Numbered from the stretch's first letter, positions 45,779-54,772 are shown. The stretch: DNA of 64,000 nucleotides from an uncultured Sulfitobacter sp. (GCF_947500075.1 NZ_CANMQS010000006.1:186001-250000), one strand, 5' to 3'. The notes: a model not told the origin generated them from the letters alone. Program-made: numbers and translations.

Positions 45779-45794
45779 TGTAATCCAGATTACA
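45779..45794. promoter_or_regulatory. palindrome after the Crp/Fnr gene
   Basis: TGTAATCCAGATTACA is a perfect inverted repeat (7-base arms, 2-base centre). It could be an operator for the regulator upstream or for a transcript in the following 330-base gap, or a weak hairpin. No T-run follows, so a terminator is unlikely. Confidence 0.4.
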
Positions 45795-45939
45795 GACGCG
45801 CGGCGTAAATCCGCTCATCCTTAACATATCTAAGACATGGCTCCCTGCCGCACAACGGTTCGCATTCTCGATACCACGGGGAGCCTTTAGAACGATCAAG
45901 GGTCAGGCACGCGCGATGGGGGGCTAAGCCCTTCAGACC

Positions 45940-46074
45940 GGGGCAGTGAAAACTCGCTCGCCTTCTGACCTATTACTTAGCACTGATTTCCCAATCTCAG
46001 TGGGGCATTCCTCTTCCGACAGCCCCCGAGATCGACTGCCCCCCGCTACTGAAAAGAAGCGGGGGGCCATTTTC
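45940..46074 (+). ncRNA. candidate structured intergenic RNA (unidentified)
   Basis: The 347-base gap between the Crp/Fnr gene and petC holds no credible ORF but has strong RNA structure on the plus strand. GGGGCAGT (45940-45947) can pair with ACTGCCCC (46035-46042), with CTCG/CGAG inside, closing a domain of about 100 bases that also holds hairpin CACTGA/TCAGTG. The 3' end is an intrinsic terminator whose left arm overlaps the closing stem. The gene downstream faces the other way, so this looks like a stand-alone sRNA. I do not recognise a known family; 6S-like RNA was considered but not shown. Confidence 0.35.
46038..46074 (+). terminator. strong intrinsic terminator before petC end
   Basis: Arms GCCCCCCGCT (46038-46047) and AGCGGGGGGC (46058-46067) form a perfect 10-bp stem, followed by CATTTT on the plus strand. 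It lies in the gap between convergent transcription units and would end a plus-strand transcript; it could also help stop petABC read-through. Confidence 0.8.
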
Positions 46075-46120
46075 GTATATGACGCAAACCGAGAACCGGT
46101 TCGCGTCCAGGAGTATGTGC

Positions 46121-46909
46121 TTAGTGCTCTTTGCCCTTAACAGGCGCCCAGAGCCGCTTGTTGGTCAAGTAGAGCAACACGGACAGCAGAGTTAGGAAAA
46201 GCACACCTGCGAAACCGGCCTGTTTGCGGGCGCCCAATTTGGGTTCCGCTGTCCACATCAGAAACGCGGAGACGTCTTCCGCAATATGGTGCAGGTCGTT
46301 GTCATGCCCATCTGCGAAATCCACGTCTTCCCCATAGAGCGGGGGTGCCATGGAAATCCAGCCACCCGGAAAGGCGGTGTTTTCGTAGAATGTCGTGCCT
46401 GCCTGCTCTTTCTCTTCACCGGTGTAGCCGGTCAGGAGGGATGCAATATACTCAGGTCCGCCGATACCTTTGAAGAACTGGTTGATTCCCAGTCCGTAAG
46501 GGCCGTGGAAACCGGCACGCGCCTTTGCCATCAAGGACAGGTCCGGCGCATTCTCCAATGCAGACTCCGGGAAGTGATCCGTTGGCACGGCCTCCCGGAA
46601 GTCATCCAGATCGGCATCGAATACTTCAAACTGCTTGGCGTATTCGATCACCTGCTCTTCCGGCAGGCCGGGGCCGCCTTCATCGCCGATTGTGCGCAAG
46701 GGGACAAACTTCAGACCATGGCAGGAAGCGCAAATCTCAGTGTAGACCTGCAAGCCGCGCTGCAACTGGTTCACGTCATAGGTCCCAAACGGCCCTTCAA
46801 ACGAGAAGTCGAAATCCTCGATATGCGAGTCGTATGCGCCGGCGGCAATCGCGCCGCCAGTGGTCAGACCAAAGGCTGCAAGCGCGGAGAGGGTAAGTTT
46901 CTTGATCAT
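46121..46909 (-). CDS. petC: cytochrome c1 of the bc1 complex
   Basis: A 262-residue membrane-anchored c-type cytochrome that passes electrons from the Rieske protein to cytochrome c2. It has a signal peptide ([20 protein letters not shown]), the haem motif CASCH, a probable axial Met in [10 protein letters not shown], and a C-terminal anchor ([20 protein letters not shown]). The ATG at 46909 has GGAG six bases upstream; ATGs at 46915 and 46924 (the last overlapping petB) are possible. It is the third gene of petABC. Confidence 0.95.
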   Translation of the reverse strand: MIKKLTLSALAAFGLTTGGAIAAGAYDSHIEDFDFSFEGPFGTYDVNQLQRGLQVYTEICASCHGLKFVPLRTIGDEGGPGLPEEQVIEYAKQFEVFDADLDDFREAVPTDHFPESALENAPDLSLMAKARAGFHGPYGLGINQFFKGIGGPEYIASLLTGYTGEEKEQAGTTFYENTAFPGGWISMAPPLYGEDVDFADGHDNDLHHIAEDVSAFLMWTAEPKLGARKQAGFAGVLFLTLLSVLLYLTNKRLWAPVKGKEH

Positions 46910-46920
46910 TGTCATCTCCG

Positions 46921-48264
46921 TCATTCTGCCGGGTTCACAGCGGGGCTGCCGCCGTCTGTCTTGGCAGGATAATGCGCCTCGAAATCTTCCTGAATGGTTG
47001 CCGGTGGTGTCATCGGCTTTTCGATCACACCCAAGAGCGGCAGGATCACAAGGAAGTAGGCAAACCAATAAGCGGATGCGATCAGGGAGAATGTCGCATA
47101 GGGCTCCTCCGCGGGCATCGCGCCCAGCCACATCAGGACGAAGAAATCGACCACCAGCAGCCAGAACCACCACTTGAACATCGGACGATACCGGCCGGAC
47201 CGCACGCTGGATGTATCCAGCCAAGGCGCCAGCGCCATCACGGCAATCGCGCCAAACATCGCGAGCACGCCAAAGAACTTCGCGTCGATGATGCCGCCTG
47301 TCAGCGTCTCCGCGATGATCACGACCCAAACGTCAGAAGTGAAGGCACGCAGGATCGCGTAGAAGGGCAGGAAGTACCATTCCGGCACAATGTGTGCAGG
47401 CGTCGAAAGTGGGTTCGCCTCAATGTAGTTGTCAGGGTGACCAAGATAGTTCGGCATGAACCCGACGATCGCAAAGAAGACCAGCAGGATCACCGCAAGG
47501 GCGAACAGGTCCTTGATCACAAAATAGGGCCAGAAGGGCAGCGTGTCTTTCTCTGCATCTTCCTTGGAGGTGCGCCGCACCTCAACACCCGTGGGGTTGT
47601 TGTTGCCCGTGGTGTGGAAGGCCCAGATGTGAATGATCACAAGGCCCGCAATCACAAACGGGAACAGATAGTGCAGGCTGAAGAAACGGTTCAGCGTCGC
47701 ATTGTCCACCGCTGGTCCACCCAGAAGCAACGTCTGCAGGCTTTCACCGACGAATGGGATCGCACCGAACAGGCCGGTGATCACGGTCGCACCCCAGAAG
47801 GACATCTGACCCCATGGCAGCACGTACCCCATGAAGGCTGTGCCCATCATCAGCAGGTAAATCAGCATGCCGATGATCCACGTAATCTCACGCGGGGCCT
47901 TGTAGGAGCCGTAATAGAGACCCCGGAAGATATGCGCATAAACGGCGACGAAGAACAGCGAGGCGCCGTTCTGGTGCATATACCGCAGCATATAGCCGCC
48001 ATTGACGTTGCGCATGATATGCTCAACCGAGGCGAACGCGCTGTCCACATGCGGCGTGTAGTGCATCGCAAGAACGATACCAGTGATGATCTGAAGCGCC
48101 AGACAGAAAGTCAGCACGATACCCCAGATCCACATCCAGTTAAGGTTCTTGGGCGTCGGGATCATCAATGTGTCATACATCAAGCCAACGACAGGAAGGC
48201 GGCGGTGCAGCCACTTTTCGCTGTTCGACTTTGGTTCGTAATGGTCGTGAGGAATTCCACCCAT
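46921..48264 (-). CDS. petB: cytochrome b of the bc1 complex
   Basis: A 447-residue polytopic protein carrying haems bL and bH and the quinol sites. Typical segments are [22 protein letters not shown], the ANGASLFF-type region around [27 protein letters not shown], and the Qo-site PEWY in [13 protein letters not shown]. It lies 12 bases after petA on the minus strand. Confidence 0.97.
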   Translation of the reverse strand: MGGIPHDHYEPKSNSEKWLHRRLPVVGLMYDTLMIPTPKNLNWMWIWGIVLTFCLALQIITGIVLAMHYTPHVDSAFASVEHIMRNVNGGYMLRYMHQNGASLFFVAVYAHIFRGLYYGSYKAPREITWIIGMLIYLLMMGTAFMGYVLPWGQMSFWGATVITGLFGAIPFVGESLQTLLLGGPAVDNATLNRFFSLHYLFPFVIAGLVIIHIWAFHTTGNNNPTGVEVRRTSKEDAEKDTLPFWPYFVIKDLFALAVILLVFFAIVGFMPNYLGHPDNYIEANPLSTPAHIVPEWYFLPFYAILRAFTSDVWVVIIAETLTGGIIDAKFFGVLAMFGAIAVMALAPWLDTSSVRSGRYRPMFKWWFWLLVVDFFVLMWLGAMPAEEPYATFSLIASAYWFAYFLVILPLLGVIEKPMTPPATIQEDFEAHYPAKTDGGSPAVNPAE

Positions 48265-48276
48265 CAGTTTTCTCCC

Positions 48277-48861
48277 TTAACCCAGTTTGATCGTTGTTTC
48301 GTCGACAAACTCTGCCGGTGGAACCGGCAGGTTGGTCGGCGCAGGCCCCTTACGGATGCGGCCCGACGTATCGTAGTGCGACCCGTGGCAGGGGCAGAAC
48401 CAACCACCAAAGTCACCCGCATCGCCCAAAGGAACACAGCCGAGGTGCGTACAAACACCCATCATCACGAGCCATTCACCGGCAACCGCATCTTCTGAGC
48501 CAGCTGGCGGTGGCAAAAACCGGTTTCCATCGTCGCCATCAACACCGCTCGGAAGGTTCTCGTTGCGCGCGTCATTGTCGGGCAGGTCAGCAAGATCGAC
48601 TGCCTGCGCCTCTGCGATTTCTTCCTCTGTCCGGCGCCGGATAAAGACGGGTTTGCCAAGCCATTTCACCGTCATTTGCGATCCGGGTGCCAGATCGCCC
48701 ACATCCACACGGATGGAGGACAGCGCCAGAACGTCTGCGGATGGGTTCATCTGGTTAACAAGCGGCCAAACCGCTGCGCCGACGGCGACAGCGCCTGTGC
48801 CAGCGGTTGCGTAGTAGAGGAAATCCCTCCGGGTGCCTGCGTGATCTTCTGCGTTGGACAC
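48277..48861 (-). CDS. petA: Rieske iron-sulfur subunit of the bc1 complex
   Basis: A 194-residue Rieske protein. The cluster ligands are in [10 protein letters not shown] and CPCHGSHYD. The N-terminus has a twin-arginine motif (TRRDFLYYA) ahead of one membrane segment, as expected for a Tat-inserted Rieske protein. It is the first gene of petABC; the promoter must lie in 48862-49039. Confidence 0.97.
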   Translation of the reverse strand: MSNAEDHAGTRRDFLYYATAGTGAVAVGAAVWPLVNQMNPSADVLALSSIRVDVGDLAPGSQMTVKWLGKPVFIRRRTEEEIAEAQAVDLADLPDNDARNENLPSGVDGDDGNRFLPPPAGSEDAVAGEWLVMMGVCTHLGCVPLGDAGDFGGWFCPCHGSHYDTSGRIRKGPAPTNLPVPPAEFVDETTIKLG

Positions 48862-49039
48862 GGGTTAGCTCCTGTTTCTGGCCTGAACAGGCCACTGCAA
48901 AACGGCCCGGCACACGATAGCCGAGCCCCATTCTGGTGCGTATCTAGCGGGACGCAGCACGCCCGTCCAGATGTCAAAGTCGCGCAAAGGGTCGCAGTTG
49001 GGTACTTAATGAACCGTAAACGCGACCAAAATACCCGTT
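48862..49039. promoter_or_regulatory. intergenic region upstream of petA
   Basis: A 178-base gap between the 3' end of the GST gene and the petA start, both on the minus strand. The petABC promoter should be here. I could not pick a convincing -35/-10 pair or a PetR site by eye. Confidence 0.3.
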
Positions 49040-49651
49040 TTACTGTTGTGGTGGCGCTGTTGCCTGCATCGACGGACGCGAATCGAACGCCTCATACCAG
49101 CTTGCCAAAGCGTCATTCCCTTTCCGCCAGCCCCGCGCACCGTGGCGAAAATCGACATAGCCGAGCGCGCATCCCACCGCGATCTGCCCCATATCCAAAG
49201 AGCCAGACAAATGGCTGATCCATCGCGTGTTCAACGCGGCAATGCCCCGCGCCACCTTGCTCCATTGTGCCTCGACCCAGTCCGCCGAACGCTCGCTCTC
49301 CGCCCTCAGACGGCCCTCATAGACCATCAAAAGGGCCGCATCGAGGATCCCGTCCGCCGTTGCCTCCAACGTGCGGATGTCCCAATGGCGCGCCCCGCTG
49401 CCATAAAGCCCGGCCTTTGCCCGATCATCAAGAAAGGCGCAGATCACCCTGCTGTCATAAAGCGCGGGCCCCTCCGCACGTTCCAACGCAGGCACTTTGC
49501 CCAGCGGGTTTTGCGGCAACAACGCCGCTGCGGGATCCATCGGCGTGGTTGCAATGTCTGACAGGGTCACGTCATCCAGTTGTCCCGTCTCATGCAACAG
49601 CACCATGACCTTGCGCACATAGGGAGACGTTGGGGAATAGGCGAGCTTCAT
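49040..49651 (-). CDS. glutathione S-transferase family protein
   Basis: A 203-residue GST with an N-terminal thioredoxin-like domain (SPTSPYVRKVMVLLHETGQ, NPLGKVPALE, LYDSRVICAFLDD) and a helical C-terminal domain. The first-helix pattern SPYVRKV is common in beta/nu-like bacterial GSTs. No linked pathway is visible. The substrate is unknown. Confidence 0.9.
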   Translation of the reverse strand: MKLAYSPTSPYVRKVMVLLHETGQLDDVTLSDIATTPMDPAAALLPQNPLGKVPALERAEGPALYDSRVICAFLDDRAKAGLYGSGARHWDIRTLEATADGILDAALLMVYEGRLRAESERSADWVEAQWSKVARGIAALNTRWISHLSGSLDMGQIAVGCALGYVDFRHGARGWRKGNDALASWYEAFDSRPSMQATAPPQQ

Positions 49652-49729
49652 GGGGGACTCCTTCGGAAATAACGCATTGGACCTAGTATCACCGCCCGGC
49701 TCAGGCAGGGCAATCGCACAAATGTACCC

Positions 49730-50359
49730 TTACAATGAGCCCTTGCCCGCATTGCGCATCAGCGCCGCCATCAGGCTGGTTTCACTGCCAAATCCATGTG
49801 CCGCAACTTGATCTGCCGCGCGCATCCGCACGTCGTCCGGTTTGTTCTGGTTCAGCTTCCAGGTGCCATCCACACCCGCGATATCAAACGCACAAGGAAC
49901 AATTGTCCGCATCATCCGTTCCATGATGTCCGGGGTCATTTTTTCGGTCTTCCAGGGCGGTTTGGGCAAAAGTCGTGTCTCATAAGCCGCCGATTGGCGG
50001 TCCAGCAGGTCGTGAAGCGCCTCCGTCGGCTGCATCCGAAGCTTTCCTTTCAGATGCACGGCAACGTAATTCCATGTCGGCACCTGATCGGGCACCTCGT
50101 ACCAATCGGGTGAAACATAGGTATCTGGACCGGACACCGCGATTTTGGCAGGCAAAGGTGCAGACAACGCCCGCGCAATGGGGTTGGAGCGCAAAAGATG
50201 CAGTTCTGCCGTCTCCCCATCATCACTCAGCAGAAATGGGATATGCGCCATCAAAGGGCCACCCTCCGCACTCACCGCAAGAACGCCAAACCCGCGGTCA
50301 CGGGCAAAACCAAGGTTCTTTACGGCATCCGCTGTGTGAAAAATGGGGTTCGGGTGCAT
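49730..50359 (-). CDS. PaiB-like FMN-binding protein
   Basis: A 209-residue member of the PaiB (FMN-binding split-barrel) family, first described as a negative regulator of sporulation and protease genes in Bacillus. It begins MHPNPIF, then HIPFLL, and has the TWNYVAVHLKGKLR and WKLNQNKPDDVRM segments. It is divergent from the FMN riboswitch and ribH, which is suggestive for a flavin-binding protein. Whether it binds DNA is doubtful. Confidence 0.88.
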   Translation of the reverse strand: MHPNPIFHTADAVKNLGFARDRGFGVLAVSAEGGPLMAHIPFLLSDDGETAELHLLRSNPIARALSAPLPAKIAVSGPDTYVSPDWYEVPDQVPTWNYVAVHLKGKLRMQPTEALHDLLDRQSAAYETRLLPKPPWKTEKMTPDIMERMMRTIVPCAFDIAGVDGTWKLNQNKPDDVRMRAADQVAAHGFGSETSLMAALMRNAGKGSL

Positions 50360-50424
50360 GGCGGGTCCTTACGTCACATGTCCTTCCTCTTGCAGCTTTG
50401 CGCGAGAATTGGCAACGTGGCGTT

Positions 50425-50560
50425 ATTCTCAGGGCGGGGCGAAATTCCCCACCGGCGGTATATGGGCCTGACCCATGAGCCCGCGAGCGGCCACTGCGGT
50501 GGTGCCAGCAGATCTGGTGAGACGCCAGAGCCGACGGTCATAGTCCGGATGGAAGAGAAT
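50425..50560 (+). ncRNA. FMN riboswitch (RFN element)
   Basis: The core sequences are present in order: AGGGCGGGGCGAAATTCCCC, ACCGGCGGTA, AGCCCGCGAGCG, CAGATCTGGTGAGA, GCCAGAGCCGACGGT, ATAGTCCGGATGGAAGAGAA. The ends ATTCTC and GAGAAT form P1. It precedes ribH. CCTTTGG (50582-50588) can pair with CCAAAGG (50623-50629), covering the ribH ribosome-binding site, so control is probably at translation. FMN binding should reduce ribH expression. Confidence 0.97.
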
Positions 50561-50637
50561 GCGTGTGATCAGGGGCTTCGGCCTTTGGCTGCGCGTGATC
50601 GCCTTGGGTGGACGTGTCTGAACCAAAGGAGATCATT

Positions 50638-51087
50638 ATGACACAAGGCAGCATTGCCCCCGCCCGTTTCGCCTTCATCAAAGCCCAGTGGCACGCGGAT
50701 ATCGTCGACCGCGCGCTTGATGGCTTTTGTGAGCTTATCCCCGCGGCACAGGTCGATGTCTTCGACGTGCCCGGCGCGTTTGAAATGCCGCTGATGGCGC
50801 AGGCGCTTGCCGCGCAAGGCCGCTACAACGCGATTGCCTGTGCGGCCTTTGTCGTGGATGGCGGGATCTACCGCCATGATTTTGTCGCCAGCGCCGTTGT
50901 GGACGGGCTGATGCGCGTGGGGCTGGACACCGGCGTGCCGGTGCTGTCCGTCTCGCTGACACCGCATCACTATCAGGAAACGGAGCATCACAACGCGATT
51001 TACCGGGAGCATTTCGTGACAAAAGGCCGGGAAGCTGCGCAAGCCGCCTTGCGGATCATTGATGTGAAAACCGCGGTCGCGGCATAA
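50638..51087 (+). CDS. ribH: 6,7-dimethyl-8-ribityllumazine synthase (RibH2 type)
   Basis: A 149-residue lumazine synthase, the penultimate enzyme of riboflavin synthesis. The N-terminus FAFIKAQWHADIVDRALDGF and the VVDGGIYRHDFVASAVVDGLMRV region resemble Brucella RibH2, a decameric form, more than the icosahedral RibH1. The ATG at 50638 follows AAAGGAGATCATT. It stands alone behind the FMN riboswitch, and a second ribH in a main rib operon is likely elsewhere (inference). Confidence 0.94.
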   Translation: MTQGSIAPARFAFIKAQWHADIVDRALDGFCELIPAAQVDVFDVPGAFEMPLMAQALAAQGRYNAIACAAFVVDGGIYRHDFVASAVVDGLMRVGLDTGVPVLSVSLTPHHYQETEHHNAIYREHFVTKGREAAQAALRIIDVKTAVAA

Positions 51088-51088
51088 T

Positions 51089-51109
51089 CGTTTTCTTTGA
51101 AAGAAAACG
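51089..51109. repeat. inverted repeat after ribH
   Basis: CGTTTTCTTT and AAAGAAAACG flank a single G, forming an AT-rich palindrome directly after the ribH stop. Together with the terminator two bases further on it forms a tandem hairpin 3' end. Confidence 0.5.
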
Positions 51110-51110
51110 G

Positions 51111-51138
51111 TCGGAAATATTCAAAATTTCCGATTTTT
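51111..51138 (+). terminator. intrinsic terminator of ribH
   Basis: Arms TCGGAAAT (51111-51118) and ATTTCCGA (51126-51133) form an 8-bp stem, followed by TTTTT (51134-51138) on the plus strand. It ends just before the stop of the convergent thiQ gene. Confidence 0.8.
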
Positions 51139-51831
51139 CTAACCGAGGTATGCTCTCAATTCCGGCGGCGGGTTGTCCATCAACGCGGCCGCCGGTTGCG
51201 GTGCCTCCGCGCGCCCCTTTCCCACAAAAATCACCTGATCCGCGATTCGCCGCACATCTTCCGGCGCGTGAGTCACCATGATCAACCCCGCGCCCGTTTC
51301 TGCCACCAGATCCTGCACCAAATCCAGCATTTCATTCCTGAGCGCGGGCCCCAAAGCCGCAAAAGGCTCATCCAGCAACAACCAGGGCCGCGCCTGCACC
51401 AGCACCCGCGCCAGCGCCACGCGACTTTGTTGGCCGCCCGACAATCCCGCGGGCCGCTTGTCTGCATGATCCGCCAGCCCGACACGCCCCAGCGCATCCC
51501 GCACCCGGTCCAGATCTACTGCGGACAGCTTCATATCCGGACGCAGTCCAAGGCCCACATTCTGGGTCACGGTCAAATGCGGAAACAGGTTGTTGTCCTG
51601 AAACAACATCGTCATCGGCCGCGCGCCGGGCGGGGTATCAGTCATCTCGACCCCATCGGACAACAAACGCCCGGACACAAGCGGCAGAAACCCACATAAT
51701 GCCGCCAGCAGGGTCGATTTGCCTGCCCCGGACGGACCAATAACCGCGTATTTCTGACCAATCTCCAGCGTCATCTCCGCACGCATTTCAAACCCGCCCT
51801 GCGCGATTCGCGCGTCCTCAAGCTTCAGCAC
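51139..51831 (-). CDS. thiQ: thiamine ABC transporter ATP-binding protein
   Basis: A 230-residue ABC ATPase powering thiamine/TPP uptake. Walker A is GPSGAGKST, the signature LSGGQQSRVALAR and Walker B WLLLDEPF, with FQDNNLFPHLTV at the Q-loop as typical of ThiQ. It overlaps thiP by 14 bases and is last in the TPP-riboswitch operon thiBPQ. Confidence 0.95.
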   Translation of the reverse strand: MLKLEDARIAQGGFEMRAEMTLEIGQKYAVIGPSGAGKSTLLAALCGFLPLVSGRLLSDGVEMTDTPPGARPMTMLFQDNNLFPHLTVTQNVGLGLRPDMKLSAVDLDRVRDALGRVGLADHADKRPAGLSGGQQSRVALARVLVQARPWLLLDEPFAALGPALRNEMLDLVQDLVAETGAGLIMVTHAPEDVRRIADQVIFVGKGRAEAPQPAAALMDNPPPELRAYLG

Positions 51832-53374
51832 CCCAACGCCCTCCCTTGTCGCAGATCCAAAACACCGCCAGCGCCAACGTGAGCAACAACAACGCCGCGC
51901 CCGCCGCCGCTTCCATCCGGTAGGCCCCCATCAGTCGGTACATCTGCAAAGGCAACGTCGCGCGATCCGGGTCTGCAAACAACGCGATCACCCCCAGATC
52001 GCCAATCGACAAGGCCCCCGTCAACCCGGCTGCAAACCCGATCTGAGGCCGCAGCCGTGGCAGGATCACCCAACGCCAGAGCGGCCAGCCGCGCATCGAC
52101 AGGCTTTCGCTCAACCGTCCGAACTGTTGCAGCGTGTCACGCAAGCGTGGCACCATGATCCGCAACGCAAAGGGCAGCGCCATCAAGGCGTTGACCAAAG
52201 CCGTCACGGGCAGTGCGAGCGAAATTGGATCCACCACCGGGTTAAGCAGGATAAACCACCCCGTCCCGATCATCAGCGGAGAGAAGGACAGGCCAATCAA
52301 CCCAATCGCCTCCACCCCGCCCGACCGCCGTTGTGCAATCCAGCCCGCCATCGGCAGCGCAATCAACAGCAGTACCACCACGCTCACCACAGCCACCTGC
52401 AAGGATATTCCCGCCGCTTGCCAGACCGTGCCCGGCATCTGCCCCAGACCCAACAATCCGCGCCCCACAACAGCGCCCAGCGGCAGCAGCAAGAACCCGG
52501 CTCCCAAGACAATCACCGCCATGTCACCCAGCCGTTGCAGCCCGCCGCGTGCATCCCACCTCTGGGCCACCCGGTCCAACCCGCCGCCCAGCACCACCTG
52601 CGGCATGATCGACAGCGCCAACACCGCCGCGCCGCCTGCCAGCACCAGCTGCACGCCCGACAGCATTGCCGCCCGCGCCAGATCAAAATCATACCGAAAC
52701 GTCTGGTAGATCGCCAATTCGATGGTCGTCGACTTCGGCCCGCCGCCCAGCGTCAAAGCCACGGCAAAAGACGTCAGGCAAATCACAAAGATCAGCGCAA
52801 AAGCCCCCGGCACAATCTGTCGCAGGATCGGCCATTCAATTGTCCTTGCCACCGCGCGCGGCGTCAGTCCCAATTGCGCGGCCAATCGAAACCTCTCCGC
52901 AGGAACCGCTTGCCAGCCTTGCAGGATCAACCGTGTCGCCAGCGGCAGGTTAAAAAACACATGGGCCAGCACAACACCATGCAGCCCGTAAATCGACACC
53001 TCCGGCAGCCCCACTGCGCCCAGCGCCGCGTTCAGCCAGCCATTGCGTCCGAAGACAGCGAGCAACCCGATCACCGCCACAATCACCGGCAGGATGAACG
53101 GCACACCAAGGAACATGACCAGCAACCCATGCCCAAAGAACTGCCGACGCGCCAATGCGCGCGCCAATGGCACCCCCAGCAAGACAGAAACAAACGCAGA
53201 CAACACCGCCTGCACCACGGTAAAGCGGATCGCACTCCAGTCGCCCGGACCAAACCCTGCCGTTACCTCCGCCCGCGTGGCGATCCCCACACAAGCGGCA
53301 AGAACCACCGCCACCGTCAATCCGGCAGCGGTGATTCCAATTTTGCGCGTTACTGCGTCAGGGCGGAGCGCCAT
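51818..53374 (-). CDS. thiP: thiamine ABC transporter permease
   Basis: A 518-residue protein with two six-span permease halves, each with an EAA-type loop (ERFRLAAQLGLTPRAVARTIEWP and RLSESLSMRGWPLWRWVILPRLRP). This duplicated layout is normal for ThiP. It overlaps thiB by 25 bases and thiQ by 14 bases. Confidence 0.94.
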   Translation of the reverse strand: MALRPDAVTRKIGITAAGLTVAVVLAACVGIATRAEVTAGFGPGDWSAIRFTVVQAVLSAFVSVLLGVPLARALARRQFFGHGLLVMFLGVPFILPVIVAVIGLLAVFGRNGWLNAALGAVGLPEVSIYGLHGVVLAHVFFNLPLATRLILQGWQAVPAERFRLAAQLGLTPRAVARTIEWPILRQIVPGAFALIFVICLTSFAVALTLGGGPKSTTIELAIYQTFRYDFDLARAAMLSGVQLVLAGGAAVLALSIMPQVVLGGGLDRVAQRWDARGGLQRLGDMAVIVLGAGFLLLPLGAVVGRGLLGLGQMPGTVWQAAGISLQVAVVSVVVLLLIALPMAGWIAQRRSGGVEAIGLIGLSFSPLMIGTGWFILLNPVVDPISLALPVTALVNALMALPFALRIMVPRLRDTLQQFGRLSESLSMRGWPLWRWVILPRLRPQIGFAAGLTGALSIGDLGVIALFADPDRATLPLQMYRLMGAYRMEAAAGAALLLLTLALAVFWICDKGGRWGAEA

Positions 53375-54336
53375 GCCTCGATCGCTTTCTCCTGCACTGC
53401 GGCGGCTTCCGCCTCATCGTAGAACAGAACGGTTTCAGGCAGCGGCAGCTGATCCCAGCCTTCGGGCCACTGATCCTGCGGCAAAGCGGAGGGCAGCGAC
53501 CAGTTCGCCGTCGGGATCTGGCTCTGGAAGGTCTCCGACATCACAAATGCCATGAAGGTGTCGGCAAGCTCTGACTGATCCGTGCCCGCAATCTTCGCCA
53601 CGGTTTCCACCATGAAATAATGCCCCTCCGGGAAGATCGCCGCTTTCTTGGTGAAATCTTCCTCGGCAAACATGTGATAGGCAGGTGACGTGGTATAGCT
53701 CAGCACCATATCAGCCTCGCCATCGGTGAACATGCCGTAGGAGGAGGACCAATCCTTCGTCACCGTCAGGATCTTCGGCGCCAGTTTGCCCCAGGCCTCA
53801 GCCGCTTTGTCGCCATAGACTGCATCAACCCACAACACCAACGCCAATCCGGAAAGCGACGTGCGCGGGTCCTGAATGACGATCTTCACGTCATCGGGCA
53901 TCTCCAGCAGTGCTTCAAAGCTGCTGGGCGGATTCTCCATCAGCGTCTCGTTGTAGATGAAGGCGGTATGGCCGTAATTGAAAGGCAGGAAGGTATCATC
54001 GCTCCATTCAATCGGCAGGGTCAAAGCGGCGTTATCCTGACCATGCGGCGCAAACAGATCCGTTGCGCGGGCTTTGGCGGTCAGGTCAGAGGTCAGCCCA
54101 AGCACCACATCCGCCTTGGTCCGTGTGCCTTCCAGCAGCAGACGCGGCAGCAGATCACCCGTGGACCATTGCAGATCACAATCGCAGACCTTCTCAAATT
54201 CGGTCTCAATGACGGGACCAGGTCCCCATTCAGATGTAAAATAATCCCCCGCATAGACGGTCAGAACGGGTGTATCCGCCCATACGGCCGTGGTTGTCAG
54301 GGTCGTTGTCAGTGCAGCAAGTGCAAGATGTCTCAT
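53350..54336 (-). CDS. thiB: thiamine ABC transporter binding protein
   Basis: A 328-residue periplasmic thiamine/TPP-binding protein (TbpA). It has a signal peptide (MRHLALAALTTTLTTTAVWA), then VLTVYAGDYFTSEWGPGP and GDLLPRLLLEGTRTKADVVLGL, typical of the family. The ATG at 54336 has GGAGG five bases upstream; an ATG at 54348 is less likely. It is the first gene after the TPP riboswitch. Confidence 0.95.
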   Translation of the reverse strand: MRHLALAALTTTLTTTAVWADTPVLTVYAGDYFTSEWGPGPVIETEFEKVCDCDLQWSTGDLLPRLLLEGTRTKADVVLGLTSDLTAKARATDLFAPHGQDNAALTLPIEWSDDTFLPFNYGHTAFIYNETLMENPPSSFEALLEMPDDVKIVIQDPRTSLSGLALVLWVDAVYGDKAAEAWGKLAPKILTVTKDWSSSYGMFTDGEADMVLSYTTSPAYHMFAEEDFTKKAAIFPEGHYFMVETVAKIAGTDQSELADTFMAFVMSETFQSQIPTANWSLPSALPQDQWPEGWDQLPLPETVLFYDEAEAAAVQEKAIEAWRSALTQ

Positions 54337-54382
54337 GGCATCCTCCATTATGCGGCGTCAGAAAGTGTTGGATGGATGTCCA

Positions 54383-54468
54383 GACCTTCCCTCCGCCGGT
54401 GTTAACCGGTTCAGGTTCGACGGGTCAGCTTTCGCTATCTCAACTCCGATGGAGTCCCCCGAGGTATC
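54383..54468 (-). ncRNA. TPP riboswitch (THI element)
   Basis: On the minus strand the conserved parts appear in order: CTCGGGGGA, TTGAGATAGC (the CTGAGA-type motif), GACCCGTCGAACCTGA and CACCGGCGGAGGGAAGG. ACCT and AGGT at the ends can form P1. It lies about 50 bases upstream of thiB, so TPP should shut off thiBPQ. The GGAGG of thiB could be masked by switching, but I did not resolve the expression platform. Confidence 0.93.
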
Positions 54469-54530
54469 GACACGTATAGGAGGGTGCCCACCAAACGGCA
54501 AGCACCCCCGGCAGGTGTTACTCGCGATCT

Positions 54531-54644
54531 CTAAAAGTAGTGATCCCGGCGGCTGCCGTCATATCGGCCACCTTTCAAACAACATTGTTTGAACCTGCGC
54601 CCTGAACCACAGGGGCAAGGATCATTCCGACCAAGTCTTTCCAT
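54531..54644 (-). CDS. SEC-C motif mini-protein (possible remnant)
   Basis: A 37-residue ORF from ATG 54644: it begins MERLGRNDP and carries the complete zinc-binding SEC-C motif [13 protein letters not shown], ending in RDHYF. The motif occurs at the C-terminus of SecA and in many small proteins. The frame stays open further upstream without an ATG, so this may be a real mini-protein with a weak GGAG site or the tail of a decayed larger gene. It lies in the gap between thiB and aroC. Confidence 0.5.
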   Translation of the reverse strand: MERLGRNDPCPCGSGRRFKQCCLKGGRYDGSRRDHYF

Positions 54645-54718
54645 CAGCTCCACATCGCCCGCGCACCATGCGCGGACCGGTCTTGACCCGTGTTTCTGAA
54701 GGGAAAGACTTTCTTCGT

Positions 54719-54772
54719 TTAGATGTGACCTCGAAAGGAGGGATGGTCGTCGGGGTGAACACGCTTTGCCAT
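54719..54772 (-). CDS. possible 17-residue peptide ORF
   Basis: An ATG at 54772 follows a strong GGAGG at five-base spacing on the minus strand and encodes [17 protein letters not shown] before TAA. It lies upstream of the SEC-C mini-ORF, so it could be a leader peptide or a chance ORF. No homology is recognised. Confidence 0.25.
   Translation of the reverse strand: MAKRVHPDDHPSFRGHI

Noticed and set aside
45940..46074. 6S RNA or SRP RNA in the gap beside petC
   Set aside because: The SRP core GGUCAGGUCCGGAAGG is absent, and the closed domain of about 100 bases is short for 6S RNA; kept only as an unidentified candidate.
46909..48498. 529-codon plus-strand open frame opposite petB and petA
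   Set aside because: It is fully antisense to petBA and has the same low-complexity antisense composition.
52127..53422. 431-codon plus-strand frame opposite thiP
   Set aside because: Antisense to a clear permease gene, rich in Gln, His and Arg, with no domain.
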